Of a stretch of 20,901 nucleotides of DNA, positions 1 through 7,607 are shown one piece after another; position 1 is the first letter of the stretch; every line of letters begins with the position of its first letter. This DNA is from Clostridia bacterium (GTDB lineage Bacteria > Bacillota > Clostridia > Oscillospirales > Acutalibacteraceae): the NCBI GenBank assembly GCA_017480265.1, contig JAFVAZ010000016.1, positions 1-20,901 of the forward strand. Reading direction: 5' to 3'. The position numbers and the translations under genes were made by a program. The notes under the pieces were generated by a model. It saw only the letters and a list, made by a program, of their open reading frames with translations, had not been told where the DNA came from and made no database searches.

Positions 1-966
1 CGTTTTTCTAAAAATATCTATTGCCCTAGCGGACGCTTTTTGACCGGCTTCATCAGAGTCATAACAGATTATAACTTCTTTGCTATATTTAGAGATTGCT
101 TGGGCTTGCTCCAATGTAAGTGCCGTTCCCAAAGTAGCTACGGTATTTTGAAATCCCACACTATGTAATGCAATTACATCCATATACCCCTCAACTAAAA
201 TCATATACTCCGCACAATAATTTTTAGCAAAGTTTAAGGCAAACAAATTGGCGCTTTTTTTAAAGACAACTGTGTCAGAAGTATTAAGGTACTTAGGTTT
301 GATATCTGATGTAGCCCTCCCACCAAATGCGATGACGTTTCCTCTCAGGTCTAATATAGGAAACATGATTCTATTGGAGAATCGAGCATAAATCTTCCCG
401 TAATTGCTCTTCATTGCTAAATTTGCTTGGGTCATTTCAAATGCAGTAAATCCTTTATTTTTTAAATAATCAATCAATAAAAATTTATCCGGCGGAGAAT
501 ACCCCAACCCGAAATGCCTTATAACTTGAGGAGACAACCCTCGTTTTTTCAAATACTCTAGAGATTTTTCTCCGGCTTTTTCATAAAGTTGACTGTGAAA
601 AAAACGCGCTGCTTCCCTATTGATTTCAAAAATCTTTCTTCTCAAATTTGCAAGCTGTTCTTCTTTACCGTCAGTCTCCGGCAGAGTCAAATTTACTCTT
701 TGTGCTAGAAGCTTAACCGCTTCAATATAATCTAAATTTTCTATCTTCTCAATAAAAGTGATAACATCTCCACCAACACCACAGCCAAAGCAATAAAAAG
801 ATTCAGTGGTAGGGTATACATTAAAAGAGGCCGTTTTCTCCGCGTGAAATGGACATAACCCTACTAGGTTTCTTCCTCGTTTTTTTAAACTTACGTAATT
901 TGAAATTATTTCCGCTATGTCATTTCTATACTTCAAATCTTCAATAAAAGCTACAGGCAATGCCAT
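1..966 (-). CDS. dnaG: DNA primase DnaG, N-terminal part (cut by window edge)
   Basis: This is the bacterial replicative primase, which makes RNA primers for Okazaki fragments and the leading strand together with the DnaB helicase. The first 322 codons are present and the gene continues past base 1, so the C-terminal helicase-binding part is not visible. The N-terminal CHC2 zinc finger is intact (C38-x2-H41 and C59-x2-C62). It is followed by the primase core and the Toprim domain, with EGYMD at residues 259-263 and the acidic YDSDEAG motif at 302-308. The ATG at 966 is preceded by a strong GGGGAGGTGA site. The gene lies 35 bp downstream of dgt on the same strand, so the two are probably co-transcribed, the dgt-dnaG order commonly seen in Clostridia. 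Identification is certain. Confidence 0.97.
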   Translation of the reverse strand, partial: MALPVAFIEDLKYRNDIAEIISNYVSLKKRGRNLVGLCPFHAEKTASFNVYPTTESFYCFGCGVGGDVITFIEKIENLDYIEAVKLLAQRVNLTLPETDGKEEQLANLRRKIFEINREAARFFHSQLYEKAGEKSLEYLKKRGLSPQVIRHFGLGYSPPDKFLLIDYLKNKGFTAFEMTQANLAMKSNYGKIYARFSNRIMFPILDLRGNVIAFGGRATSDIKPKYLNTSDTVVFKKSANLFALNFAKNYCAEYMILVEGYMDVIALHSVGFQNTVATLGTALTLEQAQAISKYSKEVIICYDSDEAGQKASARAIDIFRKT

Positions 967-1001
967 TTAATTCACCTCCCCTAAATAATACTGCTCTGCC
1001 A

Positions 1002-2003
1002 CTATAGAGTCCAGGAATGTGGAATGAATATATCTTTAAATAGGTCTACAGCAAATTTATCCGTCATACTGGATATATAATCGCACACTGCTCTTTCTTT
1101 GGATTCTTTTTCTGCTATTTCCTTTATCTCGTTAGGCCATTTATCCGGATGTTTTATGAGGTAATCATACAGTAGCTTGATAAAATCCGGGACTTTTACT
1201 GTTTCAACCTTAGCTTTAGAGCGATCACAATATACGTTAGCATACATAAATTCATGCAGTTTATTAAAAGCATAGCTAACATCTTCCGACATTTTTATTT
1301 CTCCATTAGTGCTATTCTCAATTATAGAATACATCATAGCATCTATTCTAAATTTACCTTCTATGCCTAAGATTTTCAATGCGTCTTGAGGTAATTGCGA
1401 TAATGTCAAGATCTGCCCACGGATCGCGTCATCTATATCATGATTTATATAAGCGATCCTATCTGCAAATCTGACAACTTTCCCCTCTAAAGTTTGTGGC
1501 CAGGTCCCTTTTGTATGGTTGAGTATCCCATCTAAGACTTCATAGGTAAGGTTTAGGCCTTTCCCATTTTTTTCTAATCTTTCAACAATTCTTACACTTT
1601 GCTCAAAATGAGAAAACCCCTCCGGCATTATTTCATTCAAGGCGCTTTCTCCCGCATGACCAAATGGAGTATGACCAAGGTCATGCCCCAGAGCTATCGC
1701 TTCAGTCAAATCTTCGTTCAATAGCAGTGCTCGCGAAATATTTCTAGCGATCTGAGAAACTTCTAGGGTATGAGTAAGCCTTGTCCTGTAGTGCTCTTTC
1801 TCTGGAGAAAAAAACATCTGCGTTTTATGTTTTAATCTTCTGAAGGATTCACAATGGATAATTCTGCCTCTATCCACTTGATATACCGTTCTTAAGTTGC
1901 AAACTTCATCTTCGTTTTTTCTACCCTTACTATTTTTTGCAAGGGATGCAAATGGCGATAAGATTTTTTCTTCTATGCTTTCTATATTTTCTCTTACATT
2001 CAA
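1002..2003 (-). CDS. dgt: Deoxyguanosinetriphosphate triphosphohydrolase-like protein (HD domain)
   Basis: This HD-superfamily enzyme hydrolyses dNTPs to deoxynucleosides and triphosphate, which affects dNTP pools. The protein shows the dGTPase signatures: the RRLKHKTQ segment, THTLEV with the first metal-ligand histidine, the HD pair in GHDLGHTPFGH (about residues 107-108 from the start chosen here), and a later DRIAYINHD segment. The longest frame begins at an ATG at 2027 that has no good ribosome binding site. A TTG at 2003 sits 8 nt after AAGGGGG and yields an N-terminus LNVRENIES that matches the usual family start, so 2003 is preferred (333 aa). It lies upstream of dnaG on the same strand, probably in one operon. 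The family assignment is firm; the preferred nucleotide is not visible from sequence. Confidence 0.93.
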   Translation of the reverse strand: MNVRENIESIEEKILSPFASLAKNSKGRKNEDEVCNLRTVYQVDRGRIIHCESFRRLKHKTQMFFSPEKEHYRTRLTHTLEVSQIARNISRALLLNEDLTEAIALGHDLGHTPFGHAGESALNEIMPEGFSHFEQSVRIVERLEKNGKGLNLTYEVLDGILNHTKGTWPQTLEGKVVRFADRIAYINHDIDDAIRGQILTLSQLPQDALKILGIEGKFRIDAMMYSIIENSTNGEIKMSEDVSYAFNKLHEFMYANVYCDRSKAKVETVKVPDFIKLLYDYLIKHPDKWPNEIKEIAEKESKERAVCDYISSMTDKFAVDLFKDIFIPHSWTL

Positions 2004-2033
2004 TTGTATTTCCCCCTTTTTAATCATTTAAGT

Positions 2034-2052
2034 AAAAGTCGGCCGGACTCTT
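2034..2052 (-). terminator. Possible weak terminator hairpin after yigZ
   Basis: On the minus strand an AAGAGTC/GACTTTT stem of 7 bp (one G-U pair) closes a 5-nt CGGCC loop and is followed by a short T-rich stretch. It lies between the yigZ-like gene and dgt. The stem is short and AT-rich, so it may be only a partial terminator or chance. Confidence 0.25.
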
Positions 2053-2111
2053 CAAATGTACTTATATTAAAGAACCTTTGGTATTTTAGATCCTCTCAGC
2101 GATATAGAAAA

Positions 2112-2732
2112 TTAATAGTAAAAAAAATCTGATCCCATCAGTTGTAATTTTAGATTCCCACCTGTCAATTGCATTAGAGCAGTCTTTAAATCTTCAGCCT
2201 CATCTGCCGCAACATGAAAAGTCAAAAAAACCTCACTTAAAAATTGTGATGCATCTACTTCTGCTGCAAAACCATCAAAAATAAGCAGTATTTTATTATA
2301 TTGCTCATATGTGCAAGAGAGCCTAAAAATATACGAAAGCTTATATGTAGCAATTTTCGCATTGTTTACAGCCATAGTAGCTGTTTGTGAATATGCCCTC
2401 AAAAGTCCCCCCGCGCCCAGCAAAATCCCTCCAAAATATCTAGCTACTACTACCATTGTATTTACAAGAGAGTTGGACTTTATTACATTCAAAATAGGGA
2501 TCCCCGCCGTGCCTGAAGGCTCCCCATCATCAGAGGATTTAGAAAAAGGCCCATCTTTCAGTATATAGGCATAGACATGATGTTTTGCATCCCAGTACTT
2601 ATTTTTAACTTTGCTTAAAAAAGAAGTCGCTTGAGTTTCATTTTCAATAGGAGAAATATATCCGATAAACTTAGATTTTTTTTCGATTAATTCGCACGAA
2701 TATTCCTGCAAAACAGATTTATATTGCTCCAT
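2112..2732 (-). CDS. YigZ / IMPACT family protein
   Basis: The 206-aa product belongs to the YigZ/YvyE (UPF0029, IMPACT N-terminal) family. The visible marks are KKSKFIGY near the N-terminus, the SDDGEPSGTAGIPIL block, and RYFGGILLGAGGLLRAY in the middle, followed by the smaller C-terminal ferredoxin-like domain (DUF1949 type). Eukaryotic IMPACT regulates the GCN2 kinase. The bacterial members are thought to bind nucleic acid or ribosomes, but no reaction is established. The length is normal for the family. It sits between rpmE and dgt on the minus strand with about 80-100 bp on either side, so it could be read from the rpmE promoter past a terminator or from its own promoter. Family assignment is firm; function is unknown. 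Confidence 0.92.
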   Translation of the reverse strand: MEQYKSVLQEYSCELIEKKSKFIGYISPIENETQATSFLSKVKNKYWDAKHHVYAYILKDGPFSKSSDDGEPSGTAGIPILNVIKSNSLVNTMVVVARYFGGILLGAGGLLRAYSQTATMAVNNAKIATYKLSYIFRLSCTYEQYNKILLIFDGFAAEVDASQFLSEVFLTFHVAADEAEDLKTALMQLTGGNLKLQLMGSDFFYY

Positions 2733-2771
2733 AAAAACCTCTTTTAGTTTAAACTTAAAAACAGGATAGAT

Positions 2772-2811
2772 TTAAAATTACAAAGCGGCGCTAAGAGACA
2801 CACCGCACCGC
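2772..2811 (-). terminator. Intrinsic terminator of rpmE
   Basis: Read on the minus strand, GCGGTGC and GCGCCGC form a 7-bp GC-rich stem (one U-G pair that pairs only in the minus-strand RNA) around a 13-nt loop. A T-rich tail follows. The position directly downstream of rpmE fits a rho-independent terminator. Confidence 0.6.
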
Positions 2812-2832
2812 CCAAAATAAAAGCTTACAAAC

Positions 2833-3039
2833 TTATGCATTTTCTTTCTTATAACGTTTATTGAACCTATCTACACGCCCACCTGTGTCTACCAGCTTTT
2901 GTTTACCTGTGAAGAAAGGATGACACTTAGAGCAAATATCTACCTTTAAATTATCCTTTGTAGAGGCTGTCTCTATTTCATTCCCGCAAGCACAAGTTAC
3001 AGTTGTTTTTTTATATTCCGGATGTAAATTTTCTCTCAA
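2833..3039 (-). CDS. rpmE: 50S ribosomal protein bL31 (zinc-binding form)
   Basis: This is large-subunit ribosomal protein bL31, which bridges the 50S and 30S subunits near the central protuberance. The 68-aa product has the family start with HPEY at residues 6-9. It carries four cysteines in the zinc-binding pattern (C16-x-C18 and C36-x2-C39), followed by HPFFTGKQK and the GGRVDRFNKRY block. It is therefore the C+ (zinc-containing) paralogue, not the zinc-free form used in zinc starvation. The start is a TTG at 3039, placed 7 nt after a GAGGTG ribosome binding site. A promoter lies at 3080-3108 and a terminator follows the gene. The length is typical, and I see nothing abnormal except the rare start codon. 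Confidence 0.97.
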   Translation of the reverse strand: MRENLHPEYKKTTVTCACGNEIETASTKDNLKVDICSKCHPFFTGKQKLVDTGGRVDRFNKRYKKENA

Positions 3040-3079
3040 TCGATTTCACCTCTTTAAATAGCACAATATATTCCTTTTA

Positions 3080-3108
3080 ATTATATCATAAAGAAACCAC
3101 AAATGCAA
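3080..3108 (-). promoter_or_regulatory. SigA-type promoter of rpmE
   Basis: On the minus strand TTGCAT is separated by exactly 17 bp from a perfect TATAAT (TGATATAAT context). It lies about 40 bp upstream of the rpmE start. Confidence 0.75.
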
Positions 3109-3332
3109 GTGAAGATTTTCTTAAAAAAATAAGTAATATTGATTATTGATTCTCGCAGTGCGATTAAAATTTGCAAAACTATTAAAGACTAGTCGCCTCA
3201 AGGTAAATAATACTCCTATCGCATGGTCAAAGCAAGTAGAAATACTTGTAATTTATATTTTTTTATTGATTTTTGTAAAATAATAAGTTATCCTAAAATA
3301 AAGAGTAAGCCAAGAGTAGAAGGTATGAAGAA
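3109..3332 (+). other. Intergenic region upstream of the QueT-type gene
   Basis: This AT-rich gap between divergent rpmE and the QueT-like gene holds no ORF, tRNA or recognisable riboswitch. A weak promoter, TTGATT-N17-TATCCT near 3267-3296, could drive the plus-strand genes. The AAGG at 3320-3323 is the likely ribosome binding site of the gene at 3333. I looked for a preQ1 aptamer because of the downstream transporter and did not find one. Confidence 0.4.
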
Positions 3333-3884
3333 ATGTCTAAAGGATCGAAAAAACTTATAAGTATAGCATATGCATCTATGATAGCGGCTTTGTACGTTGT
3401 TTTGACGCTTATTTCTGCTAGTTTGGGTTTTGCTTATTCCGGAGTGCAGCTAAGGATATCTGAAGTGTTGACGATATTGCCGGTCTTTTCTCCTTTGGCT
3501 ATACCGGGCCTGGCAGTGGGTTGCCTTATTGCAAATTTAGCGAGTCCCTTTGGTCTTGTAGATATTGTGTTAGGTTCGATTTTCACTTTGATCTCAGCAT
3601 TTTTGACAAGAAAGTTGAGAAAAATAAAAATAAAGGGAATCCCGATTTTATCTCCGCTCCCGCCGGTTTTATTTGGTAGCTTTGGCGTTAGTGCTATTAT
3701 TTTAATCGCGTCACCGCAGCTTTTGAATTGGGAAACTCTCTGCTTTTTATCCATAAGTATAGGGTTAGGGCAGTTTTTCGCTTGTTATATCTTGGGGATA
3801 CCACTTTTTATAATATTAAATAAACTGAAAATATTTGATTTTATAGAGAAAGAGGAAGGATTGGATATTGGAAAATACGGTTAA
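3333..3884 (+). CDS. QueT-type ECF transporter substrate-binding (S) component
   Basis: The 183-aa hydrophobic protein resembles the QueT family (PF06177). These are the substrate-capturing membrane subunits of energy-coupling-factor transporters, predicted to import queuosine precursors with a shared EcfAA'T module. Typical features are about five to six hydrophobic segments, the block GVQLRISEVLTILP (residues 37-50) and AIPGLAVGCLIANL...GLVDIVLGS (about 56-82). The start is an ATG preceded by AAGG. Its 3' end overlaps the next gene (TrkH family) by 17 bp, so the two are translationally linked. No Ecf ATPase or T component is in the window, so energising subunits must be encoded elsewhere. 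The family is convincing; the substrate is inferred from family annotation, and no preQ1 riboswitch is visible to back it. Confidence 0.85.
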   Translation: MSKGSKKLISIAYASMIAALYVVLTLISASLGFAYSGVQLRISEVLTILPVFSPLAIPGLAVGCLIANLASPFGLVDIVLGSIFTLISAFLTRKLRKIKIKGIPILSPLPPVLFGSFGVSAIILIASPQLLNWETLCFLSISIGLGQFFACYILGIPLFIILNKLKIFDFIEKEEGLDIGKYG

Positions 3885-5250
3885 AAAGCAAAAGACAATA
3901 AAAGATATCTCTGCCATCAGACTAATCGTCTTTAGTTTTTTATTTATAGTTCTGCTGGGTGCTACTATCCTTTATATGCCTTTTTGCGCTAGAGGTACTG
4001 AAAATACGAGCTTCGTCGATTCATTATTTACAGCGGCCTCAGCTACATGTGTAACCGGTTTAGCTGTATTTGATACCTTTACCAAGTGGAATGCAATAGG
4101 GCAAGCGGTGATCCTTTTATTAATTCAACTGGGTGGGTTGGGGATAATTACTTTTACTACCGGAGCTACAATGTTATTAAGAGGAAAATTAGATATAAGA
4201 GACCTACAGATAGCCAAAGAGCAGACTAACGGGCGTGTGATAGAAGTTTCAAAATTGATCCAAGTTATATTGTGGTGGACGTTAGCTTGTGAGAGTCTGG
4301 GAGCCTTGTTGCTATCGCTTAGATTTGTACCGAGATTTGGAGTATATGGTATCTGGCAAGCTATTTTCTCTGCTGTATCGGCTTATTGCAACGCAGGCTT
4401 CGAGATTTTAGGCTTTATATCTCCCGGCAAGAGCTTCTCTGCCTTTGTAGGAGATCCTCTAATTTGCTTGACTATCTCTTTTTTGATCATCTCCGGAGGA
4501 TTAGGGTTTATAGTTATCAGTGATCTAGGCGTTAATTTTTCTAAAAAGATTAAACACAAAAATACGAAAATTAAATTAAAGTTGCACAGTATTTTAGTCC
4601 TTATAATAACAGCATTTTTATTGATCTTGGGCACAGTGCTATTTTTTATATTTGAAAATAATAATACCCTAAAAGGCTTTAGCTTAAGAGAAAAAATTAT
4701 CGCAGCTTTTTTCCAATCTACCAACCTACGCACGGCCGGTTTTTTTTCGGTACCTATTGGGTCAGAGTACGACGTAACCAAGATATTATCTATAATATTA
4801 ATGTTTATAGGTGCATCCCCTGCCTCTACAGGTGGAGGGATAAAGACTACCACATTTTTAGTGATAATTATCGTGATTAAGAGTGTGCTGCAAGGTAGAG
4901 AGGATGCAATAATTTTAAAACACAAAGTCCCCAAATCAACAGTATATAAGGCATTATCGATTGTAGGATTATCCTTGTTATTTGTAACGGTCATAATTTC
5001 GCTAGTGTATATTTTTGAGTCGCCAATCCCGCTTATAGATGTTACTTATGAAGTTGTATCGGCTTTTTCTACTACTGGTTTATCTACGGGGCTTACGCCC
5101 CACCTTACGGATATGTCAAAGTTACTGCTTGCCTTTGTAATGTTTGTAGGTAGAGTTGGCCCGATCTCGATCATTTTAGCAGTTACTTTAAAGCAAAAGA
5201 AGCGAGGTTCGGAGAAAATTTTGCCTGATGGGCAAGTGGTAGTGGGGTAA
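3868..5250 (+). CDS. TrkH/KtrB family potassium uptake membrane protein
   Basis: This 460-aa integral membrane protein is a K+-translocating subunit of the Trk/Ktr superfamily. The four pore-loop motifs that form the selectivity filter are all present: TAASATCVTGL (residues 55-65), SAYCNAGFE, STNLRTAGFF and SAFSTTGLSTG. The hydrophobic profile fits four M1-P-M2 repeats, and the TGGGIKTTT gating segment before the last repeat is conserved. The TTG start at 3868 lies 7 nt after AGAGGAAGGA and inside the end of the upstream transporter gene (17-bp overlap). The cytosolic RCK partner (KtrA/TrkA) is not in the neighbourhood; instead a small membrane-anchored protein of unknown role follows. The length is normal for KtrB. 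Ion specificity (K+ with Na+ or H+ coupling) cannot be decided here. Confidence 0.93.
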   Translation: MENTVKKQKTIKDISAIRLIVFSFLFIVLLGATILYMPFCARGTENTSFVDSLFTAASATCVTGLAVFDTFTKWNAIGQAVILLLIQLGGLGIITFTTGATMLLRGKLDIRDLQIAKEQTNGRVIEVSKLIQVILWWTLACESLGALLLSLRFVPRFGVYGIWQAIFSAVSAYCNAGFEILGFISPGKSFSAFVGDPLICLTISFLIISGGLGFIVISDLGVNFSKKIKHKNTKIKLKLHSILVLIITAFLLILGTVLFFIFENNNTLKGFSLREKIIAAFFQSTNLRTAGFFSVPIGSEYDVTKILSIILMFIGASPASTGGGIKTTTFLVIIIVIKSVLQGREDAIILKHKVPKSTVYKALSIVGLSLLFVTVIISLVYIFESPIPLIDVTYEVVSAFSTTGLSTGLTPHLTDMSKLLLAFVMFVGRVGPISIILAVTLKQKKRGSEKILPDGQVVVG

Positions 5251-5301
5251 TTTAGGGTAGTTATTGAAAAATTAATTTGATTTTTGGAGGTAACTTTAAA
5301 G

Positions 5302-5991
5302 ATGGAAAGAATGGAAAATCTCAAAAAGACTATCAAAGGGAAAATGTTGCAAAAAGGAATAATATTTTTTATTATATCCGGGTTGCTACTTATTTTATTA
5401 TTTACAGGTGTTGCTTTTGCAGTTTTTACAGATAATAGTGTAGTCGGATCTTGGCAAATAGACGCAGATAATGAAGAATCAGATAAAATATTGACATTTA
5501 ATGGTGATAACACTGTGTCCTTAGAGATCAATTCATTAAAGCTGGACGGGACCTACGAGGTGAAAAGTGCAAATGCGATGCAAATAGATATAGAGGTAAA
5601 TTCACAGAGCGTAATGCAAGGAGACTACACTTACAATGTGAATTCGAGTTTAAACAAGAAAACACTGGAGCTAAAAGATCAAGGGCAAAAATTGACAAAG
5701 TATAAGCAATATAAAAAAGAAATGAAAAAACCAGACCCCAATATAAAACTAGACGAGAAGCTTTTTGGCACTTGGGTAGACGAAGAGCGAAACTCTGAGT
5801 ATGAATTTAAAGATGCAGGGATATTAAATATAAAAAACAGTAATTTAACTATATCATTAAAATATACCGCCAATAATGGAAAAGTGAGTTTTTTGCAAAA
5901 TATAGGTGCCAGAGCAGAAGAAAACGACCTAAACTATAGCATCTATGGAGACAAGTTGGTATTGGGGGAAGTCACTCTTAGAAAAAAGTAA
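5302..5991 (+). CDS. Membrane-anchored protein with two GxW modules (unknown function)
   Basis: I do not recognise this 229-aa protein with certainty. It has one strong transmembrane segment (about residues 19-43), which can act as a signal anchor. Two similar extracytoplasmic modules follow, starting VVGSW (47-51) and LFGTW (154-158). Each opens with G-[ST]-W and continues with a beta-rich stretch ending in a hydrophobic strand. This pattern resembles lipocalin-like modules of the DUF5640 kind found in clostridial surface proteins. Between the modules is a Lys-rich, Pro-containing linker (about 131-150). The frame is open from a TTG at 5284, but that codon overlaps the GGAGG at 5286-5290. 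The ATG at 5302, about 10 nt downstream of that site, is the likely start. It follows the potassium transporter by 51 bp and may be in the same operon. Confidence 0.75.
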   Translation: MERMENLKKTIKGKMLQKGIIFFIISGLLLILLFTGVAFAVFTDNSVVGSWQIDADNEESDKILTFNGDNTVSLEINSLKLDGTYEVKSANAMQIDIEVNSQSVMQGDYTYNVNSSLNKKTLELKDQGQKLTKYKQYKKEMKKPDPNIKLDEKLFGTWVDEERNSEYEFKDAGILNIKNSNLTISLKYTANNGKVSFLQNIGARAEENDLNYSIYGDKLVLGEVTLRKK

Positions 5992-6102
5992 GGGATATAG
6001 ATATCTAGTGCCAATGACGTGCGAAGATTTTGGCTAAATATTAGAGTATATTCAAAATAAGCTCACATAAAGAAGAAAAAAATATAAAATATGAATTTTT
6101 TG

Positions 6103-6131
6103 TTGACTTAAAAAATTTTTCGTGATATAAT
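6103..6131 (+). promoter_or_regulatory. SigA-type promoter for the secreted-protein pair
   Basis: TTGACT (6103-6108) and a perfect TATAAT (6126-6131) are separated by 17 bp. It lies 68 bp upstream of the start at 6199 and is the only strong promoter in the 207-bp gap after the preceding gene. Confidence 0.8.
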
Positions 6132-6182
6132 TAAGTGGTTGATGCATTAACAAACTTATAACTATTAAACTATTTATTCAAC

Positions 6183-6232
6183 GTTAGGAGTATTTATCAT
6201 GAAAAAATTTTTATCAATTATTTTATCAACAG
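6183..6232 (+). repeat. RBS and signal-peptide cassette, copy 1
   Basis: The segment starting GTTAGGAGTA, covering the ribosome binding site, start codon and first codons of the 6199 gene, is repeated almost exactly at 6747-6796. Over the first 46 nt I count only three to four differences. The similarity fades within the signal peptide and the mature proteins do not align. Confidence 0.8.
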
Positions 6233-6687
6233 TAGTTTTGTCCGGCATAGGTGCATCTGTATCAGGGTGTTTCGCATTCGATTCTAAGCACATTCCAGAT
6301 GAAGCTGTGGCAAAACGGGAAATAGAGGTATCAGAGGGAAAGCTTCTTGATTGCATAACAATAAAAAAAGAATATCGAGACTTATTGGAAGTCGAACGTG
6401 AGGGTATTGCAACAGTATGCAACCTTATGGAGCCGGATATTAATATTGCTGAAAAAAAGCCAAACGGCATACTTGGAATACTTAAAAATATACTGCAAAA
6501 AAACATAACGTGTGATCCTTTTATTTTTAAAGTGCCCCTAAGTGCTGTGGCAAAAGAAATTCAAATTAAATCATGTAATGGTCCATATAAGCAATATGTT
6601 TGGCCAATAGATAAAGAATACAGAAATATTGCTGGTTTCAAATGGAAGACGATTTGCTGCGAAACGAACGATCCATGCGAATTATAA
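6199..6687 (+). CDS. Secreted or lipid-anchored Cys-containing protein, unknown
   Basis: This is a hypothetical protein of 162 aa with a clear N-terminal export signal: MKKF charged start, a hydrophobic core (about residues 5-18), then VSGCFA. The VSGC at about 21-24 could be a lipobox, making it a lipoprotein. Alternatively signal peptidase I could cut after CFA, as seems likely for its sister gene at 6763. The mature part is mixed charged and contains several cysteines, including a CC pair and PC near the C-terminus, which could form disulfides outside the cell. No known domain is recognised. The ATG follows TTAGGAG by 8 nt. A strong promoter lies at 6103-6131. The gene and its downstream neighbour share the RBS and signal-peptide coding segment, so they arose by duplication or recombination of that cassette. 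Function unknown. Confidence 0.75.
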   Translation: MKKFLSIILSTVVLSGIGASVSGCFAFDSKHIPDEAVAKREIEVSEGKLLDCITIKKEYRDLLEVEREGIATVCNLMEPDINIAEKKPNGILGILKNILQKNITCDPFIFKVPLSAVAKEIQIKSCNGPYKQYVWPIDKEYRNIAGFKWKTICCETNDPCEL

Positions 6688-6746
6688 GGCTAAGTGTAAT
6701 GAATATAGTCATAGCTTAAATTTTTATTCAGTGTAGCTATAATAAG

Positions 6747-6796
6747 GTTAGGAGTAATTATCGTGAAAAAATTTTTATTAATTATTTTATCAACAG
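6747..6796 (+). repeat. RBS and signal-peptide cassette, copy 2
   Basis: This is the second copy of the cassette at 6183-6232. It carries the same GTTAGGAG ribosome binding site and signal-peptide codons, but the start codon is GTG instead of ATG. A TATAAT at 6738-6743 just upstream may add a promoter, although no good -35 box is seen. Confidence 0.8.
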
Positions 6797-7572
6797 CAAT
6801 ACTATCCAACTCTTGCATAGTGTCAGGAATGTGTTTTGCTTATTCTCGTAGTGCAGAGACTAGCACAACTTATTCTGCGGATAGGCATGGAAATAACCCA
6901 AAGGCAAAATCGGAGAGCAAATCTTCCAAGCTATTGGGAGCCGTGGCGTTTTTAGCAGTTGCTGCAGTAGGTTACGTTGTTAAAGAGAAGTTCGGTCCAT
7001 TTTTTGTTCATTTAATGTCAAAAGCGGGTTTTGTTCCTAAATCGGAATTCGACCAAGCTAAGTATGCGTTAGAGAAATTAAAGAAAGAAAATCAACAACA
7101 ATTGCAAGATGAAAAAGCTGCTTGGGAGCAAAAAATGAACAATGATTATGTCCCTAAATTGAAGCTCGACAAAATCGAAGCAGAGCTGAGTAAAGCTAAC
7201 GCTCAAAACTCTAATTTAACAACCAGAATAGAGAAGCAAAGCGGAGAAATAGCTAACCTTAAGCAGGAAATGAAAGCAAATTATGTTTCTCTTTCTGAAT
7301 ATAATGGTCTTAATAAAAAATTTAAAAGTTTGCAAGCGAAGTACAACCAAACCGTAGAAAATTATACACAGAATTATATTCCTAAATCGGATGTGAAGAC
7401 TTGTTCCAGCAACTCCACCGATGATAAATGCAGTTACGCTTTGGAGGATTGCAACGCTAAACTTTCAGGAATTCAAGACGTTGCCAATTCTTATAATGAC
7501 AGATTTAATGCCATTCAGCAAAGATGTTTGGCTAAGTTTTATAAAGAAACTTGTGAGAGACTTTTAAGATAA
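6763..7572 (+). CDS. Secreted coiled-coil protein with repeated Y-[VI]-P-K motif
   Basis: The 269-aa product has an N-terminal signal peptide (MKKFLLIILS core, probable cleavage after CFA at 24-26). A polar linker follows, then a second hydrophobic segment (about 57-73, AAVGYVV), which likely anchors it in the membrane. Residues about 95-205 are a charged coiled coil. It is punctuated by four versions of one motif: FVPKSEF (90-96), YVPKLKL (129-135), YVSLSEY (174-180) and YIPKSDV (205-211). The C-terminal 55 residues hold five cysteines (214, 223, 230, 255, 264), which could form disulfides. The start is GTG, 8 nt after TTAGGAG. It is 75 bp downstream of its cassette sibling and ends before a strong terminator. 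No family is recognised; a structural or spacer-type surface role is a guess from the coiled coil. Confidence 0.75.
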   Translation: MKKFLLIILSTAILSNSCIVSGMCFAYSRSAETSTTYSADRHGNNPKAKSESKSSKLLGAVAFLAVAAVGYVVKEKFGPFFVHLMSKAGFVPKSEFDQAKYALEKLKKENQQQLQDEKAAWEQKMNNDYVPKLKLDKIEAELSKANAQNSNLTTRIEKQSGEIANLKQEMKANYVSLSEYNGLNKKFKSLQAKYNQTVENYTQNYIPKSDVKTCSSNSTDDKCSYALEDCNAKLSGIQDVANSYNDRFNAIQQRCLAKFYKETCERLLR

Positions 7573-7607
7573 TCTTAACTTATTTCGATATATTCATTTA
7601 ATACACC

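Noticed and set aside
3109..3332. preQ1 riboswitch upstream of the QueT-type gene
   Set aside because: No aptamer-like hairpin plus A-rich tail could be found in the gap.
4383..4994. 203-aa minus-strand open frame inside the TrkH-family gene
   Set aside because: It lies opposite a clearly conserved gene, has no ribosome binding site and its translation resembles no protein family.
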